64,000 nucleotides of DNA from Diplolepis rosae (GCA_030998225.1 JAPYXD010000459.1:992001-1056000); one strand, 5' to 3'. Positions 34,374 through 44,144 are shown, numbered from the stretch's first letter. The notes: generated from the letters alone by a model not told the origin. Numbers and translations are program-made.

Positions 34374-34773
34374 CCTTTGATCAGATCACAAAATCAAGGT
34401 CCTCTTTTCAATTTGGCACTTGCCTCAACGAGTCGCAGGACGAGAGTGACAATGGCCGACGCGACGCTAACAGAATTCCCGACCTGCCCCACGAATTACA
34501 GGCGTGACCCAATAGTGGACCCGGAAGCAGGTCACATGTTAAGCATCCAATAGACGACTAGGCAACTCGTGCCTAGTATAATAATTGCCCTCGGCAAATA
34601 ATTTTCACCAACACGCGGTTCTATCAGTTATCACGAACGACGCGTGTGGTATATTGAAACCAATGTTATCAGTGTCCATTCACATTAAACTGCATAAATT
34701 TAGTATCACAAAATGTCTAAGATACTAAATATCAAGCCCCAGGGTCTAAGCGCCCTAGGGTACATTTTCTGGG
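34374..34773. promoter_or_regulatory. Possible promoter region between first-exon candidates
   Basis: Balanced composition with no repeats or ORF of note, lying between a minus-strand first-exon candidate and candidates at 34.8-35.0 kb. No TATA box or initiator stands out with certainty, so this is positional inference. Confidence 0.25.
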
Positions 34774-34959
34774 TCACGTGGTGACATCTGGTCGTCTGGT
34801 GCTCGCTCTCCAACGATCGATGGTGGCGATAATAGAAGCGTCGATCCATCGTGATTCGAAACTCGACATGGCGGTCAGTGTTGACATGGACTCGGTAACC
34901 GGCTGTGCCTCGTCTTCGAAGCTGCTGTCCTCCGGTGCTGCTGTCTTCGTATCACTCAT
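34774..34959 (-). CDS. Candidate host exon or short ORF, 61 residues (minus strand)
   Basis: Begins MSDTKTAAPEDSSFEDEAQP, an acidic, Ser/Thr-rich, disordered-looking N-terminus, then SSFESRWIDASIIATIDRW and a stop at 34774. Codons end often in G or C, unlike the AT-rich background. A weak donor (GTGACC) lies just before the stop. It directly overlaps, in antisense, a plus-strand candidate with a stronger start and donor (34868-34980). At most one is likely real. If this one is real it could be an alternative first exon of the same gene as 34320-34373. Confidence 0.3.
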   Translation of the reverse strand: MSDTKTAAPEDSSFEDEAQPVTESMSTLTAMSSFESRWIDASIIATIDRWRASTRRPDVTT

Positions 34960-34980
34960 GAAACAGACAGGACAAGAAGC
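34868..34980 (+). CDS. Candidate host first coding exon (plus strand)
   Basis: ATG at 34868 in a strong context (CGACATGG) reads MAVSVDMDSVTGCASSSKLL, continues SSGAAVFVSLMKQTGQE, and stops at a consensus donor GC|GTGAGT (34981). The frame is open upstream to an earlier ATG at 34820 (MVAIIEASIHRD). No domain recognised. It would be transcribed away from the minus-strand exon at 34320, making a divergent pair with about 400 bp between. The antisense ORF at 34774-34959 competes with it. Confidence 0.35.
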
Positions 34981-35777
34981 GTGAGTGCGTGCAGTGCGCG
35001 AATGGTGTATTTCGAGTGCTCTCGGGTGACGACGACGTGCGGGCTCTCGTCTCACGACTTTTTCCCCAGGGACATAACCCCACCTGTCACCGGTGAGTTT
35101 GCTAAATTAAATATTCTCCATTTGACGGGTAAAATTTACCACGTCACAAGGAGAACGGAGCTGGAATACTCTTAATATAGTTTTATAAATATTTAATAAT
35201 AATATGGACGAAACGGAAAATTTTCTATTATTATATAATTTAACGTATGATTATATTTTTTAACATAAATGTGAATTGATGACAAATTGTAACACTTAAG
35301 TTTTAATGTTGACAAAGAAAGGATTTTACAAGAAACCCATTCAATATATCATGGTATGCTGAATATTTTTATTATAATTATAAATTTGACTTTTGTTAGT
35401 TTAATTTTATATAAAGAATATGTTATGATTGATCATTAATATTAATTTAATCTTATTTATTTATAAAAAATTTTTAACTCTAAATATATATATATTTTCT
35501 TTTAAAAAGCTCCTGAAGAGGAAGTCGGTTTGAGTTCGAAACGTCGATTATTATAACAAGATTCGTTTCTTTGATTAAAATTTCATGTCACTGAAAAATG
35601 TTTATTGGTTGTCCGAAGACGTTGTTCCCACCTACTTAATGTATAAGTTCATTTGTTGAAGTAATAAAGGGATCTGATAATCCTGTTACTCCGATGCAGG
35701 AGGGAAAAATTACTACTACAACACTCACAATTTCGCACAGCCAACTCAGTTTTGTTCTAAATCAAATATATATGTAA
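34981..35777. other. Intron-like or intergenic; degenerate hammerhead-like motif
   Basis: AT-rich after 35100. CTCCTGAAGAGGAAG (35510) followed by GAGTTCGAAACGTC (35532-35545) resembles the CUGANGA...GAAAC core of Penelope-associated hammerhead motifs, with a short, weak stem II. No gene. Confidence 0.35.
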
Positions 35778-36827
35778 TGTAACGTGGCGAAGTTTTATCC
35801 CGTCACATTTGGTAAGTCTGTAACTATCCCAGCTCGAAAATCGTCTCATCTCGCTGCCGCACGATGCTCCAGGGGTTTTCCTTTATTTTCTTTAATGGTT
35901 AGTTACATTTAAGAATTAAAATAAAAATATGTTAATTTCCTTTTGTATGACCTTGCCTCGAGCTCTACACTACGAGGCTCATCGATGGACTCATCGGAGC
36001 TCTGGGGACGCCTAGAGAGCTGAGGGTTGATTGCTGCCCCTCCAAAATTATGAATCGCAGCCTAGCTTGGTTGGATTCCCGCCACTTCGGTATGCCGATA
36101 CCTACACCTCTGACATTGTGGAATCACTTGGGATGCCGTCAGAACGGAAGAATTGGGGCCCAAGGACTTCACGCCTCTAAAAAATGACTTATTCGCCTGG
36201 GAGCGAAACCCTGGTCTCCAGAGTGCTCATATTGAGGGAGGAAGACATCTCACATCCCGTAAGGGCCCTCGACGCTACTACAGCCCTGGGGTGATATTTC
36301 AGCCTGAACCTACACTCTCTGTTAGTAAGGATTCGGTAAATGTCTGATAATTTGTACTGTTGTCGTGTGTGCGCCAGTAGATGCACTCACTCCACTAGAG
36401 GACGAGAATCTTTCTCATACTGGTCCACGCTACCGAAGATGCTCTTGTTTTTTCTCTCGTTACAGGTAAAACAGTTATAATGCGTCTGCTGTGTCTGATT
36501 GGCGGGAAACCAAGAAACGAACACTGATTAGCGGAAAACCAAAACGGTCATTGATTGGCAGTGAGCCAAAAGCTGAATTAATTGGCGGAAAGCTGAAACG
36601 GATACTGATTGGCGGAGAACCAATAAGCAAATTGATTAGTGTAGCCAGATCTATACGGAGCAAGCAGCCAACCAGCGCAAACCGTAGGAATCGACAGGTG
36701 AATGTTAAGGCGAGGAGCTCGACACTCGACAAGCCTCGCTCTCTTTCGTCCAGTAGCAGTCATCGAGATTAGACGCACCAGGTCGGGAGTGATCTCATAG
36801 TTTATTAAATCAAATGTGACGCCTACA
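35778..36827 (+). mobile_element. Possible solo LTR-like block
   Basis: Begins TGTAACGTGGCGAAG and ends GTGACGCCTACA, i.e. TG...CA, a start and end style seen in some Gypsy LTRs. No second LTR, primer-binding site, or clear target duplication was found. It contains a 27-bp tandem repeat. The call is tentative. Confidence 0.2.
36495..36631 (+). repeat. Degenerate 27-bp tandem repeat, five units
   Basis: Units start CTGATTGGCGG / CTGATTAGCGG / TTGATTGGCAG / TTAATTGGCGG / CTGATTGGCGG at 36495, 36524, 36551, 36578 and 36605. Translated, they give a nine-residue repeat (LIGGEPKR-like) with substitutions at both synonymous and other sites. The frame is open on both strands, so coding is unproven. 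Confidence 0.8.
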
Positions 36828-37391
36828 ATTAATCATTGAATTTTGCCAGCCGTGGTATGTTCCGGTTCAGACTTGTGAAGCCTTGAGGGTTTTGGAGCTT
36901 CTCCGTAAGTACAGTAAAGTTTGAATTAAGAAATACAAAGAATGCTTTCGAACCTCCAAAGCTAGCGTTTAGTGATTAGTTACTGTCTTGAGTTACGGAA
37001 GTTGGAAATTAAGACCTAAGTAAAAGAAAGGATTTAAGTTATTAAGAGTGAAATAAGTTAAAGCATTGAAAATACTGGGAAAAGTTCAGCTATCGCACTC
37101 TCGCTCAAATGAGGCTTTAAGCTATCGAGAATTGAGGTGAATGCTACCACTGGAGCATGGGCTGGACGAAAAGCAGCATTACCGTATTTATCGTATTTAG
37201 TTCGTTAGTTAGAAAAGGACGGAGCTATCGCATCTCTCTCTTTCTCTTAAAGAATGTAACTTTTATACCAGTAAATAGTATTTAATGTCTAGTTCAGTGT
37301 AAGTTGTGCCTAATAACAATCGTTCGGAAAGGTCCAGCTTATTTAACCATCCTATATTAACTGATTTTGTCAACATTTATGTATTATTATA
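36828..37391. other. Intergenic, nothing recognised
   Basis: Balanced composition, several GTAAGT words (36905) but no convincing exon. The phrase GCTATCGCA with CTCTCGCTC/CTCTCTCTT appears twice (37089-37110, 37213-37237), suggesting a small duplication. Confidence 0.3.
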
Positions 37392-37692
37392 GCTACCGAA
37401 AGTCACGTAATGCAAGATGGCCACGAGGCTAGGCCTAATGAATTGATATCGCTCTACGTTTGTAGTCAAGCTGCTGCCATCTTTTTGCTACCGCAACTCA
37501 CGTTACGTAATCTAACCACAGCATACCGCCAATAAAATTTGATACCTTTGCCTCACCTTTCCGCCATCTTGCAAACGTCACAACTGCACAATAAAATTAG
37601 TTGGGATAAACCCTTCATACTTATCGTCTTACTCCATAGTGTCAATTCCGAACTCATTGTAAAGTTACCGTGTTTACGTAATTTACGGTAGC
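37392..37692. mobile_element. MITE with GCTACCG ends, about 300 bp
   Basis: Left GCTACCGAAAGTCACGTAA and right TTACGTAATTTACGGTAGC are an imperfect inverted pair. A third inverted word set (GCTACCGCAACTCACG) is internal at about 37488. Non-coding. Confidence 0.6.
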
Positions 37693-37959
37693 GTAGAAGT
37701 AAACGAGCATGTGCGCCTGGCGCCCAACTGAAATCAAAGTGAGGTAGTACCTCTTGGTCAACGGCGAAGTAAGGTTACAGTAACTTGTTTTCGTCATTGA
37801 TCAATGACTTTTATTTTAAGTTTTGTACTTAATCTTGAAATCAAAGACATTTACATCACTATTCACAGATTTAAGAATACCATTCATTCTTCTGAACAAA
37901 TGTCACGCAAACCTTACCACTAAATATCTGTCAACGTTTTTTAGAATTAGGATCAAAGA

Positions 37960-38625
37960 ATGCACATCGAATTTTTCTGTCACACAAACAAACTTGTAAA
38001 TTCAAATTTGAAAGTCTCGAAAACAAAAGAAACAAGAGAAATAATATTACAAAAAACGTTGAAAATGGCCCAGATTACGCGCTCGCTGATTCTTGGTTTA
38101 CCAATCTCACGGACATTCATATCCCACCTCCAGTCGCAAACACAGTCAGTCTAGGAAAAAACTTTGATGTCCCAATCTCCAACAATTATTTACCTATGAA
38201 CCACATAGTCGTAGATTTTGAATTGAACATCCACAAAATCAATGAAGACAACAGAAATGCAGCAAGGTTAAAATTTGTGAATTGCATTTCCATCTTCTCA
38301 CGCCAAAGACAAGCACATAACCGGCTTTCTAATTTTCAAAAAAGTATTATCCAAAATGCAAAATTAACACACTTTTTTTTAGAAAAACCAAACGTTCTTA
38401 TCACAAAAGCTGACAAAGGTAATACCAGCGAAGCCATGGACAAAAACAAATACATAGAGGAAATCAAGACCATGCTCTCTGATAAGATAACTTACAAACC
38501 CCTCAGAAACGACCCTACAAACAAAACGCAAAAGAAAGTGAACAACCTCATCAAACTTTGAAAAGATAAGAATTACACCAACGATAGTTTGGCGAAATCA
38601 CTTAAAGTAGATCACACACAGAATT
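37960..38625 (+). pseudogene. Penelope-like element reverse transcriptase fragment
   Basis: Two frames join to give a recognisable Penelope-type N-terminal RT region: REIILQKTLKM, then after a frameshift near 38068 DYALADSWFTNLTDIHIPPP, LGKNFDVPISNNYLPMNHIV, FEKSII-like linker, and VLITKADKGNTSEAMDKNKY, then DPTNKTQKKVNNLIKL, a stop, and KDKNYTNDSLAKSL. The K-A-D-K-G-N-T block is characteristic of Penelope RTs. The catalytic YADD region and the GIY-YIG nuclease are absent, so this is a truncated, dead fragment. Penelope elements copy by target-primed reverse transcription. Confidence 0.8.
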
Positions 38626-38631
38626 CTCTAA

Positions 38632-38817
38632 GTTACCTTAAACTTCAACAATGTCATCGCAGTCTTCTATAACATTGACGATTCGATCGCTAATTACCGA
38701 ATCGAACTCATCGATGCCAAATATGTTCATGCCTCTACATTCGGGCATGTCTATCGTTGCGTGAACTGTCATAGTCATGTAAGAAAATTCAAATGTCCGA
38801 TCATTCAAGGAATATAG
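38632..38817 (+). CDS. Unknown ORF fragment with Cys/His residues
   Basis: A 61-codon open frame without ATG at its start: FNNVIAVFYNIDDSIANYRI, then FGHVYRCVNCHSHVRKFKCP. The C-x2-C-x-H and later C residues are suggestive of a zinc-binding segment, but no family can be assigned. It lies between the Penelope fragment and the Copia 5' LTR and could be a fragment of either a gene or a TE. Confidence 0.2.
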   Translation, partial: VTLNFNNVIAVFYNIDDSIANYRIELIDAKYVHASTFGHVYRCVNCHSHVRKFKCPIIQGI

Positions 38818-38842
38818 TGCAAATTAGATGGCCAATAATTCC

Positions 38843-39459
38843 TGTTGGCTTATATACAACGATAACCGTTTAAACTTGCATCATGGAATCACCCAAAACC
38901 CTCTAAACACATAAAGGGCCGTCTGCGTGCCACATGTTTAGGAAAATAGAAGCCTGCATTTTCCACGGACACTCTCCGGCCCAAAAGGGACACTCCGTAC
39001 CTACAGTGGACCAGTCGAGGCGTATGATTCCAAGAGTAAACCACCCACAAGAGTTCCTTTTGCTTCACATAAAGTTCCATTTCATAGTACAATACTATCA
39101 TTGAAGACTCTACATTTATATATATAATTGCAGTGTGTTGTATCGCGCGTATCATATTCGTTGTGTTACATTTGAAATTTTATTCCTAGTGTACTGTTTT
39201 ACTCTGTGTAATCTATGTTTGTCTATAAATAAAGACTCCTCATAAACAGCATATATTAACAAAAATTCTTTTCAAACTAACCAGAAGAATTTATGTAATG
39301 AGTAGTCTATTTGAGAAAGTCCATAAATTCTATTTTTCAAATATCTCTGAAAAATTCCAATATCAGCTAATATCTCCTTCCTTTTCTCATCACGTCCGAA
39401 GTTCCGGAGGTCTACCACATTTTTAACCGCGAATTTTATTTAAAATTCATGATTTAACA
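38843..39459 (+). repeat. Copia element 5' LTR
   Basis: Starts TGTTGGCTTATATACAACGA and matches the 3' LTR (43373) closely, including TTGTATCGCGCGTAT and GTCTATAAATAAAGACTCC. It has about 195 bp (from ACATAAAGGGCCG to about TATCATTGAAGAC) that the 3' LTR lacks. The shared sequence ends at about TTTAACA plus seven further bases (AATTTAT), so the end is uncertain by that amount. Confidence 0.85.
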
Positions 39460-39580
39460 AATTTATGCTTAAGCAAATAAAGTATTGATTAAAGACAATG
39501 AAACATATTAAGGGCAGTGATAAAACGTTTTTTGGTGAAAAATTTTTGTGCTGTGAAAGTGAAGTGTAAAAGTTTCTACA

Positions 39581-39779
39581 ATGGCCGGTACAAGCTTTCG
39601 TTTTGGCATTCAAAAACTCAACGGCAAAAATTATCCAATATGGAGTGAAAAGGCTGAACTCATATTGATAAAAGAAAAGGTGTGGGAAGTCGTAAGAGAC
39701 GAGTTGTTAACGCCAGCCGACGCAGTGTGGACAGAAGAAGACAGTCAAGCTCGTGCAACAATCGGTCTTCTCATCGAAT
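39581..39779 (+). pseudogene. Copia Gag N-terminal fragment
   Basis: ATG at 39581 in good context gives MAGTSFRFGIQKLNGKNYPI, then WSEKAELILIKEKVWEVV, the conserved start of Copia Gag (LNG.NY..W...). The frame then runs past ARATIGLLIE into sequence that belongs to RT in another frame. The junction at about 39770-39790 marks a large internal deletion. Gag would form the virus-like particle core. Confidence 0.8.
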
Positions 39780-40169
39780 ACAATCAATTCATGCCTATAT
39801 ACGAAGTTAGCTGAAGATGAGATAATTTATTTAATTATCTATGTCGATGATATTTTGATAGCTGCAAAAAGTGAAGAGAAAATTAATAGATTTGCAAATT
39901 TTTTAAAGGAGCAGTTCAACCTTGTCGATCTTGGAAACTTGAAACACTATTTAGGCATCGAAGTGAGTAGAAAAAAAGATGTTTTTTATTGCATAAAACA
40001 GAATAATTACATTGACAAGATGCAAAAATATCGAAAATTCCATTAGATCCAGGATACTTATAAATCAAGAATGACCACGTAGAAATAATGCGTTAAAATA
40101 AAAAATACCAGCAATTAATTGGCGCGTTATTGTATTTAGTCGTGAATACAAGGCCAGATGTCGCTGCAC
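39753..40169 (+). pseudogene. Copia reverse transcriptase C-terminal fragment
   Basis: Contains NSCLYTKLAEDEIIYLIIYV followed by DDILIAA, i.e. the YVDD active-site motif of Copia RT, then FANFLKEQFNLVDLGNLKHY and LGIEVSRK. After a frameshift near 40046 it continues QQLIGALLYLVVNTRPDVAA up to the LINE insertion at 40180. The palm's earlier aspartate and the fingers are deleted, so it is inactive. Confidence 0.85.
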
Positions 40170-40179
40170 GTATAACCAT
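40170..40179. repeat. Target duplication of the R1 LINE, left
   Basis: GTATAACCAT, exactly repeated at 42728-42737 directly after the LINE's A-rich tail. Confidence 0.85.
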
Positions 40180-40584
40180 ATAAGTATGAACTCACCTGTG
40201 TGGAAGTAATATGGGTAACCGTAAGTCCCTCCGGTGTTTGGCCGCGAAGGGAAAAGATGTCGTGAAACAACATGTTAAACTGGGAAAACTGCTCACGATC
40301 CTACTGTCTGGAGTCAATTAAGGGGTTGAAATCATGGATGCCCGGGCGCAGGAATGAAGGATCACCTGGTCAATATTTCCTTATATCCGACGATGCGTAG
40401 GATAAATCGCACACTGTCTAGCCTGAAGTCCGGGTCAGGTGTCGGGGCGGACCCGGCAACACTCGGGCGATAGGGGTGACGTTAAACCTTTTGCATCATT
40501 ATGGCGCGGGCCTACCCCGTAACCTTTTTATTAGCTTCACTAAATGATGAGCGAACCGTCTTTATAATACTACACAAAAATATG

Positions 40585-41299
40585 AAGACGAACAACTCAA
40601 AAGAGAAGGGTAAGGAGAAGGAGGAGGCGCTGAACACGCCGACACAAGCTGTTGTTGTAGCGTCCATATCGGGCACTACAGCAGCAAACAAGGACTTGGG
40701 TGCTTCTCCAGAAGCTGAGGGATGAAAGGACGTCCTTCAACTTCCGAGGGAGTAAAACAAAAAAATGGTGAAATTGGCCAGGGCTCTCAGTGTCATCCAG
40801 CAGGGTATGCTCAGAAATAACTCTGGCCATGTTAAAGACAGCGTCAAAGAGGCTACAGAGGTATTGAGCGGAATGCTGAACACACATAAGTGTCTTCTAG
40901 AAAGCGGGGTGGAGTTCCAGAAGAGGCTGCAATCCCACCTCGCCTCGAAAAGGATGAGTATCTTTCGGAGACCGCGCTCTGTGTCTCTGGGAGATACCCC
41001 AAAAAAGCTGACAAAGTGGGAGAAGAGGGTTGCTCCTTCTCCCTCCGAGGATCGGCTTGTCAAGAAAGGGAAGGGCACAAAAAAAGAGAGAAAACAGAAA
41101 AGAAGGTTCCTGTGCCCTCTGCACAGGACCTTAAAGAGAAAAAAGGGAAGTTGCCGAGGCACTCTCCGGCCGCCAGGACGGACGACGCTATCAGGGTGTC
41201 GGCGAAGAATGGTGATTCCTACGCCGAGATCCTGAAACCTATAAAAGCGAAGGTGAACCCGTAAAATGCAGGAGCGGAGGTCCTCTTTATTCGAAGAAC
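40585..41299 (+). pseudogene. R1-type ORF1 (Gag-like) fragment
   Basis: Lys/Glu-rich start (NNSKEKGKEKEEALNTPTQA), several frame changes near 40720-40890, then EKDEYLSETALCVSGRYPKK and a basic stretch, ending DSYAEILKPIKAKVNP and AEVLFIRRT, which is typical of R1-clade ORF1 before its central domain. The CCHC knuckles are missing because the next segment (from about 41300) is inverted foreign-order sequence. It would bind element RNA. Confidence 0.65.
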
Positions 41300-41670
41300 C
41301 AGTACATTGAGTCCCCAGTAAGCCCGCGTCCGCGGCGAGGCATGGAGTGGTCACATGCTGCGGCCACGTTCCGCCTCACCGCCCGCACAGTGTCCTCCAA
41401 CGACCCAGCAGACCTTGCCCAACCAAGCTCATCTAGGAGCCTGGTTTCTTCAAGATGTTCGCGAAGCTTGTCTTTGCTGAGTAGTTTTGTGTTCCAGGAG
41501 GGGCTCCTCACCTTGCCGCCCCTTCCCGTATTCACTGGGTGACTCCGTTCCCTGATTCTAAACTCGATGCACTGGTGGTCAATCAAGGTTATTACCTCGA
41601 TGACGCACCAGTCGCCTGTCCTTGAGGCAAGACGGGGCGCGGCAATCGTGAGGTGGACAATCGAACGCCC
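41300..41670 (-). pseudogene. R1 endonuclease C-terminal piece, inverted
   Basis: On the minus strand this reads SIVHLTIAAPRLASRTGDWC, then VIEVITLIDHQCIEFRIRER, then LREHLEETRLLDELGWARSA and SLEDTVRAVRRNVAAACDHS. The DHQ is the conserved end of the apurinic-like endonuclease (S-D-H usually, here I-D-H). It is in opposite orientation to the rest of the LINE and is bordered at about 41670-41681 by a C homopolymer. Confidence 0.8.
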
Positions 41671-41699
41671 CCCCCCCCCGCTTCAGTCTTGGAAACTTC

Positions 41700-42496
41700 T
41701 GAAGGAAATGATCCTACAAAGACTACATTGGTGGACCCAGGGAAGCTAAGAGAAGGCTGGTGGCGAGCGTGGTAAATTCGAAGCTGCTTTATGCAGCTCC
41801 GATCTGCACAAGTGCCCTTAACAACCATGCTATCCTGAAGAAGCTGTTTCGGGAAAAAGAGGTTTGGTGATGAGAATTGTCTCATCATACCGAACTGTGT
41901 CGACGAGCGTTGTGTTGGTCCTGGCGAGCGTCCCACCAATATATTTATTGGCGGAGGAAAGGAAGGAGACCTTTCAGCTCCGTAAGGAGCTCACCTGCTT
42001 AGATAACCTGCAGGAAATCGCTCATGCGAAGGAGGCCATCAGCAAGGATGGAAGGCACAGACTCGTCGAGAAATGGCAGACGAGATGGCATGGTGACCAA
42101 TCCGGGAGATGGACACACCGGCCGATCCCAGAGCTCGCCACCTGGCTGGATAGAAAGCACGGTCAATTCAGCTTTTACCTGGCGCAAGCGCTTTTGAGCC
42201 ATGGTTGCTTTAATGCGTACCTGAAGTGCTTCAAGAAAAGAGATGATGAGTCATGTCGCTACTGCGGTTTTTTTGTGGAAAATGAAGAGCACACACTCTT
42301 TGGATGTGCCAGGTGGGGCGCGGAAAGGAAGGCTGTCGATCGGGCGGTGGGTGCACAACTCACTCCTGACACGATGGTCTCTCTCATGCTCCAGTCTGAA
42401 CAGATGTGGATGCTTATCGAGTCATTCGTCACCCTGGTGATGAAGACGAGGGAGCTCGATGGGCGTGCAGAGCGCGGCAATAACGGAGGCCAGTAG
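41700..42496 (+). pseudogene. R1 ORF2 C-terminal region with zinc knuckle
   Basis: Plus-strand RRLVASVVNSKLLYAAPICT (about 41740), a frame change near 41865, then TFQLRKELTCLDNLQEIAHA, DRKHGQFSFYLAQALLSHGC and CRYCGFFVENEEHTLFGC, a CX2CX8HX4C zinc knuckle typical of R1-clade ORF2 C-termini, ending at the stop at 42496. The RT catalytic core (FADD) is deleted. Confidence 0.85.
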
Positions 42497-42727
42497 AAAT
42501 CGCATCAGGGCCTGCACCCGCGGTCCTGCATCTTGGGCGGACTTGACTGCCCGCGTCGACTGGGGGAAGAATCTTCTTATTCCTCCCCTGGTTGGCGCGG
42601 CTAGTCAGCCTGCCTAAGGGGCGTGTGCTCGCGGATAGGAGTCTCGGGCGAACTGACGATGGCAGAGTCGTACGCAACTTTAAGCTGGAAAAGATTTCGC
42701 CATTTTTCCTCCTCACCAAAAAAAAAA
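42497..42727 (+). other. 3' UTR and A-rich tail of the R1 element
   Basis: GC-rich non-coding sequence (CCTGCACCCGCGGTCC) leading to AAAAAAAAAA immediately before the duplicated GTATAACCAT. Confidence 0.7.
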
Positions 42728-42737
42728 GTATAACCAT

Positions 42738-43331
42738 TTTGAGCCAGAAAAACAAAGAACCCACAGAAATGGATTGGACCGAGGCAAAAAGAGTGGGTCG
42801 CTACCTAAAGGACACTAAAGATTACATGTTGCAACTGGGTCAGCGACACGGTCATAAAGAACTTGTCGGCTATGCCGATGCCGACTGGGTAGAAGATACT
42901 TCGGACAGAAAATCCAACAGTGGCTATGTTTTTCAACTCCATGGCTCTACAATAAGCTGGGGTTTCCGCAAACAAACGTGCGTTTCATTATCTTCTACAG
43001 AGGACGAACATATTGCGCTAGCTGAAGCGACGCAGGAAGGGATATGGTTGCGCCGCTTAATCGAAGACTTCAATGGCAAGAAGATAGAAGAAAAAATAGT
43101 TATCTATGAAGACAACCAAAGCTGCATTAAGCTTATTGATAACAAAAAGTTTAGCAAAAGGACAAAGCATATCGTCACGAAGTTTCATTTCATAAGAGGC
43201 TTAAAAAAAAAGGAATTATAAGATATGAGTATTGCCCAACCAATAAAATGACAGCAGACATGTTAACAAAGCCACTGAAGAATATCAAATTAAAGCACTT
43301 GCCCGAAAAATGTGGATTAATCGAGGCATAG
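42738..43331 (+). pseudogene. Copia RNase H region
   Basis: Resumes in the Copia frame with SQKNKEPTEMDWTEAKRVGR, followed by YADADWVEDTSDRKSNSGYV (first catalytic D), SLSSTEDEHIALAEATQEG (the usual STEAEY is STEDEH) and IYEDNQSCIKLIDNKKFSKR with TKHIVTKFHFIR. A frameshift in an A run (about 43202-43210) precedes IRYEYCPTNKMTADMLTKPL and the stop at 43331. RNase H would degrade the RNA of the RNA-DNA hybrid. Confidence 0.9.
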
Positions 43332-43372
43332 ATTATCCTGCGTGATTATGGCTGAGGAAGGGTGTTGGCTTA

Positions 43373-43792
43373 TATACAACGATAACCGTTCAAACTTGCA
43401 TCATGGAACCACCCAAAACCCTCTTACCACATAATGAAGACTCTACATTTATATATATAATTGCAGTGTGTTGTATCGCGCGTATCTTATTCGTTGTGTT
43501 ACATTTGACATTTTATTCCTAGTGTACTGTTTCACTCTGTGTAATCTATGTTTGTCTATAAATAAAGACTCCTTATAAACAGCATATATTAACAAAAATT
43601 CTTTTCAAACTAACCAGAAGAATTTATGTAATGAGTAGTCTATTTGAGAAAGTCCATAAATTCTATTTTTCAAATATCTCTGAAAAATTCCAACATCAGC
43701 TAATATCTCCTTCCTTTTCTCATCACGTCCGAAGTTCCGGAGGTCTATCACATTTTTAACCGCGAATTTTATTTAAAATTCATGATTTAACA
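43373..43792 (+). repeat. Copia element 3' LTR
   Basis: Starts TGTTGGCTTATATACAACGA right after a purine-rich tract and matches the 5' LTR with few substitutions, but lacks about 195 bp in its 5' part. Confidence 0.85.
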
Positions 43793-43799
43793 AATTTAT

Positions 43800-44144
43800 C
43801 CTCAAGTTCCGTTTCCGAACAAACTACCAATAATCAGAAGATAACCTTTTCAAAAACCCGTTCTTTACTTCCCGAATATTGTCAATTCTACCAAATAAAT
43901 CATACGTTCGAAATCTTCTTTAATTTATTTCCTTCTGATTTCAAATCCGTATTGTCCTCTAGGCTGACGTTGTTTTGCCTTGTTTGACATTTCCTAAAAC
44001 CTCAATTATTTGGAGAGACAAATTTATTTCCAGAATATAATCGCCCGAGCTGATTCTACTCAAGCGAGAATTCCTACTCAATAGACATTTGACAGGTTAA
44101 TCAAATTTCAAAGAAAAATCGACAAAAACCTTAAGGGGGTATTC
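43800..44144. other. Flank of the Copia element
   Basis: AT-rich, no gene or paired repeat end recognised. Confidence 0.4.

Larger units (their letters stand above)
40180..42727 (+). mobile_element. R1-clade non-LTR retrotransposon, truncated and rearranged
   Basis: A GC-rich block inside an AT-rich Copia element, bounded by a 10-bp duplication and ending in an A-rich tail (42718-42727). It holds a 5' UTR-like leader, ORF1, an inverted endonuclease piece and the C-terminal part of ORF2. Length 2,548 bp compared with 5-6 kb for full R1 elements. R1 elements usually target 28S rDNA, but the clade also has dispersed members; this copy is in a Copia element. Confidence 0.85.
38843..43792 (+). 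mobile_element. Copia LTR retrotransposon, internally deleted, with LINE insertion
   Basis: Two LTRs bound a start of gag, a stub of reverse transcriptase and a complete-looking RNase H region, all in order on the plus strand. Protease, integrase and most of RT are missing. An R1-clade LINE (40180-42727) splits the RT-RNase H junction. A polypurine tract (GAGGAAGG) precedes the 3' LTR. No clear 5-bp target duplication was found. Confidence 0.85.

Noticed and set aside
35510..35545. Active hammerhead ribozyme
   Set aside because: Core words are present but stem II is only about three base pairs and stems I and III could not be paired convincingly.
40737..41354. 205-codon minus-strand ORF
   Set aside because: Antisense shadow of the R1 ORF1 in GC-rich DNA; no domain.
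41592..41939. 115-codon minus-strand ORF
   Set aside because: Spans the junction between inverted and sense LINE segments; only a few residues are in the real endonuclease frame.
43793..43799. Copia target duplication
   Set aside because: ATTCC before the 5' LTR and AATTT after the 3' LTR do not match; LTR ends are uncertain.
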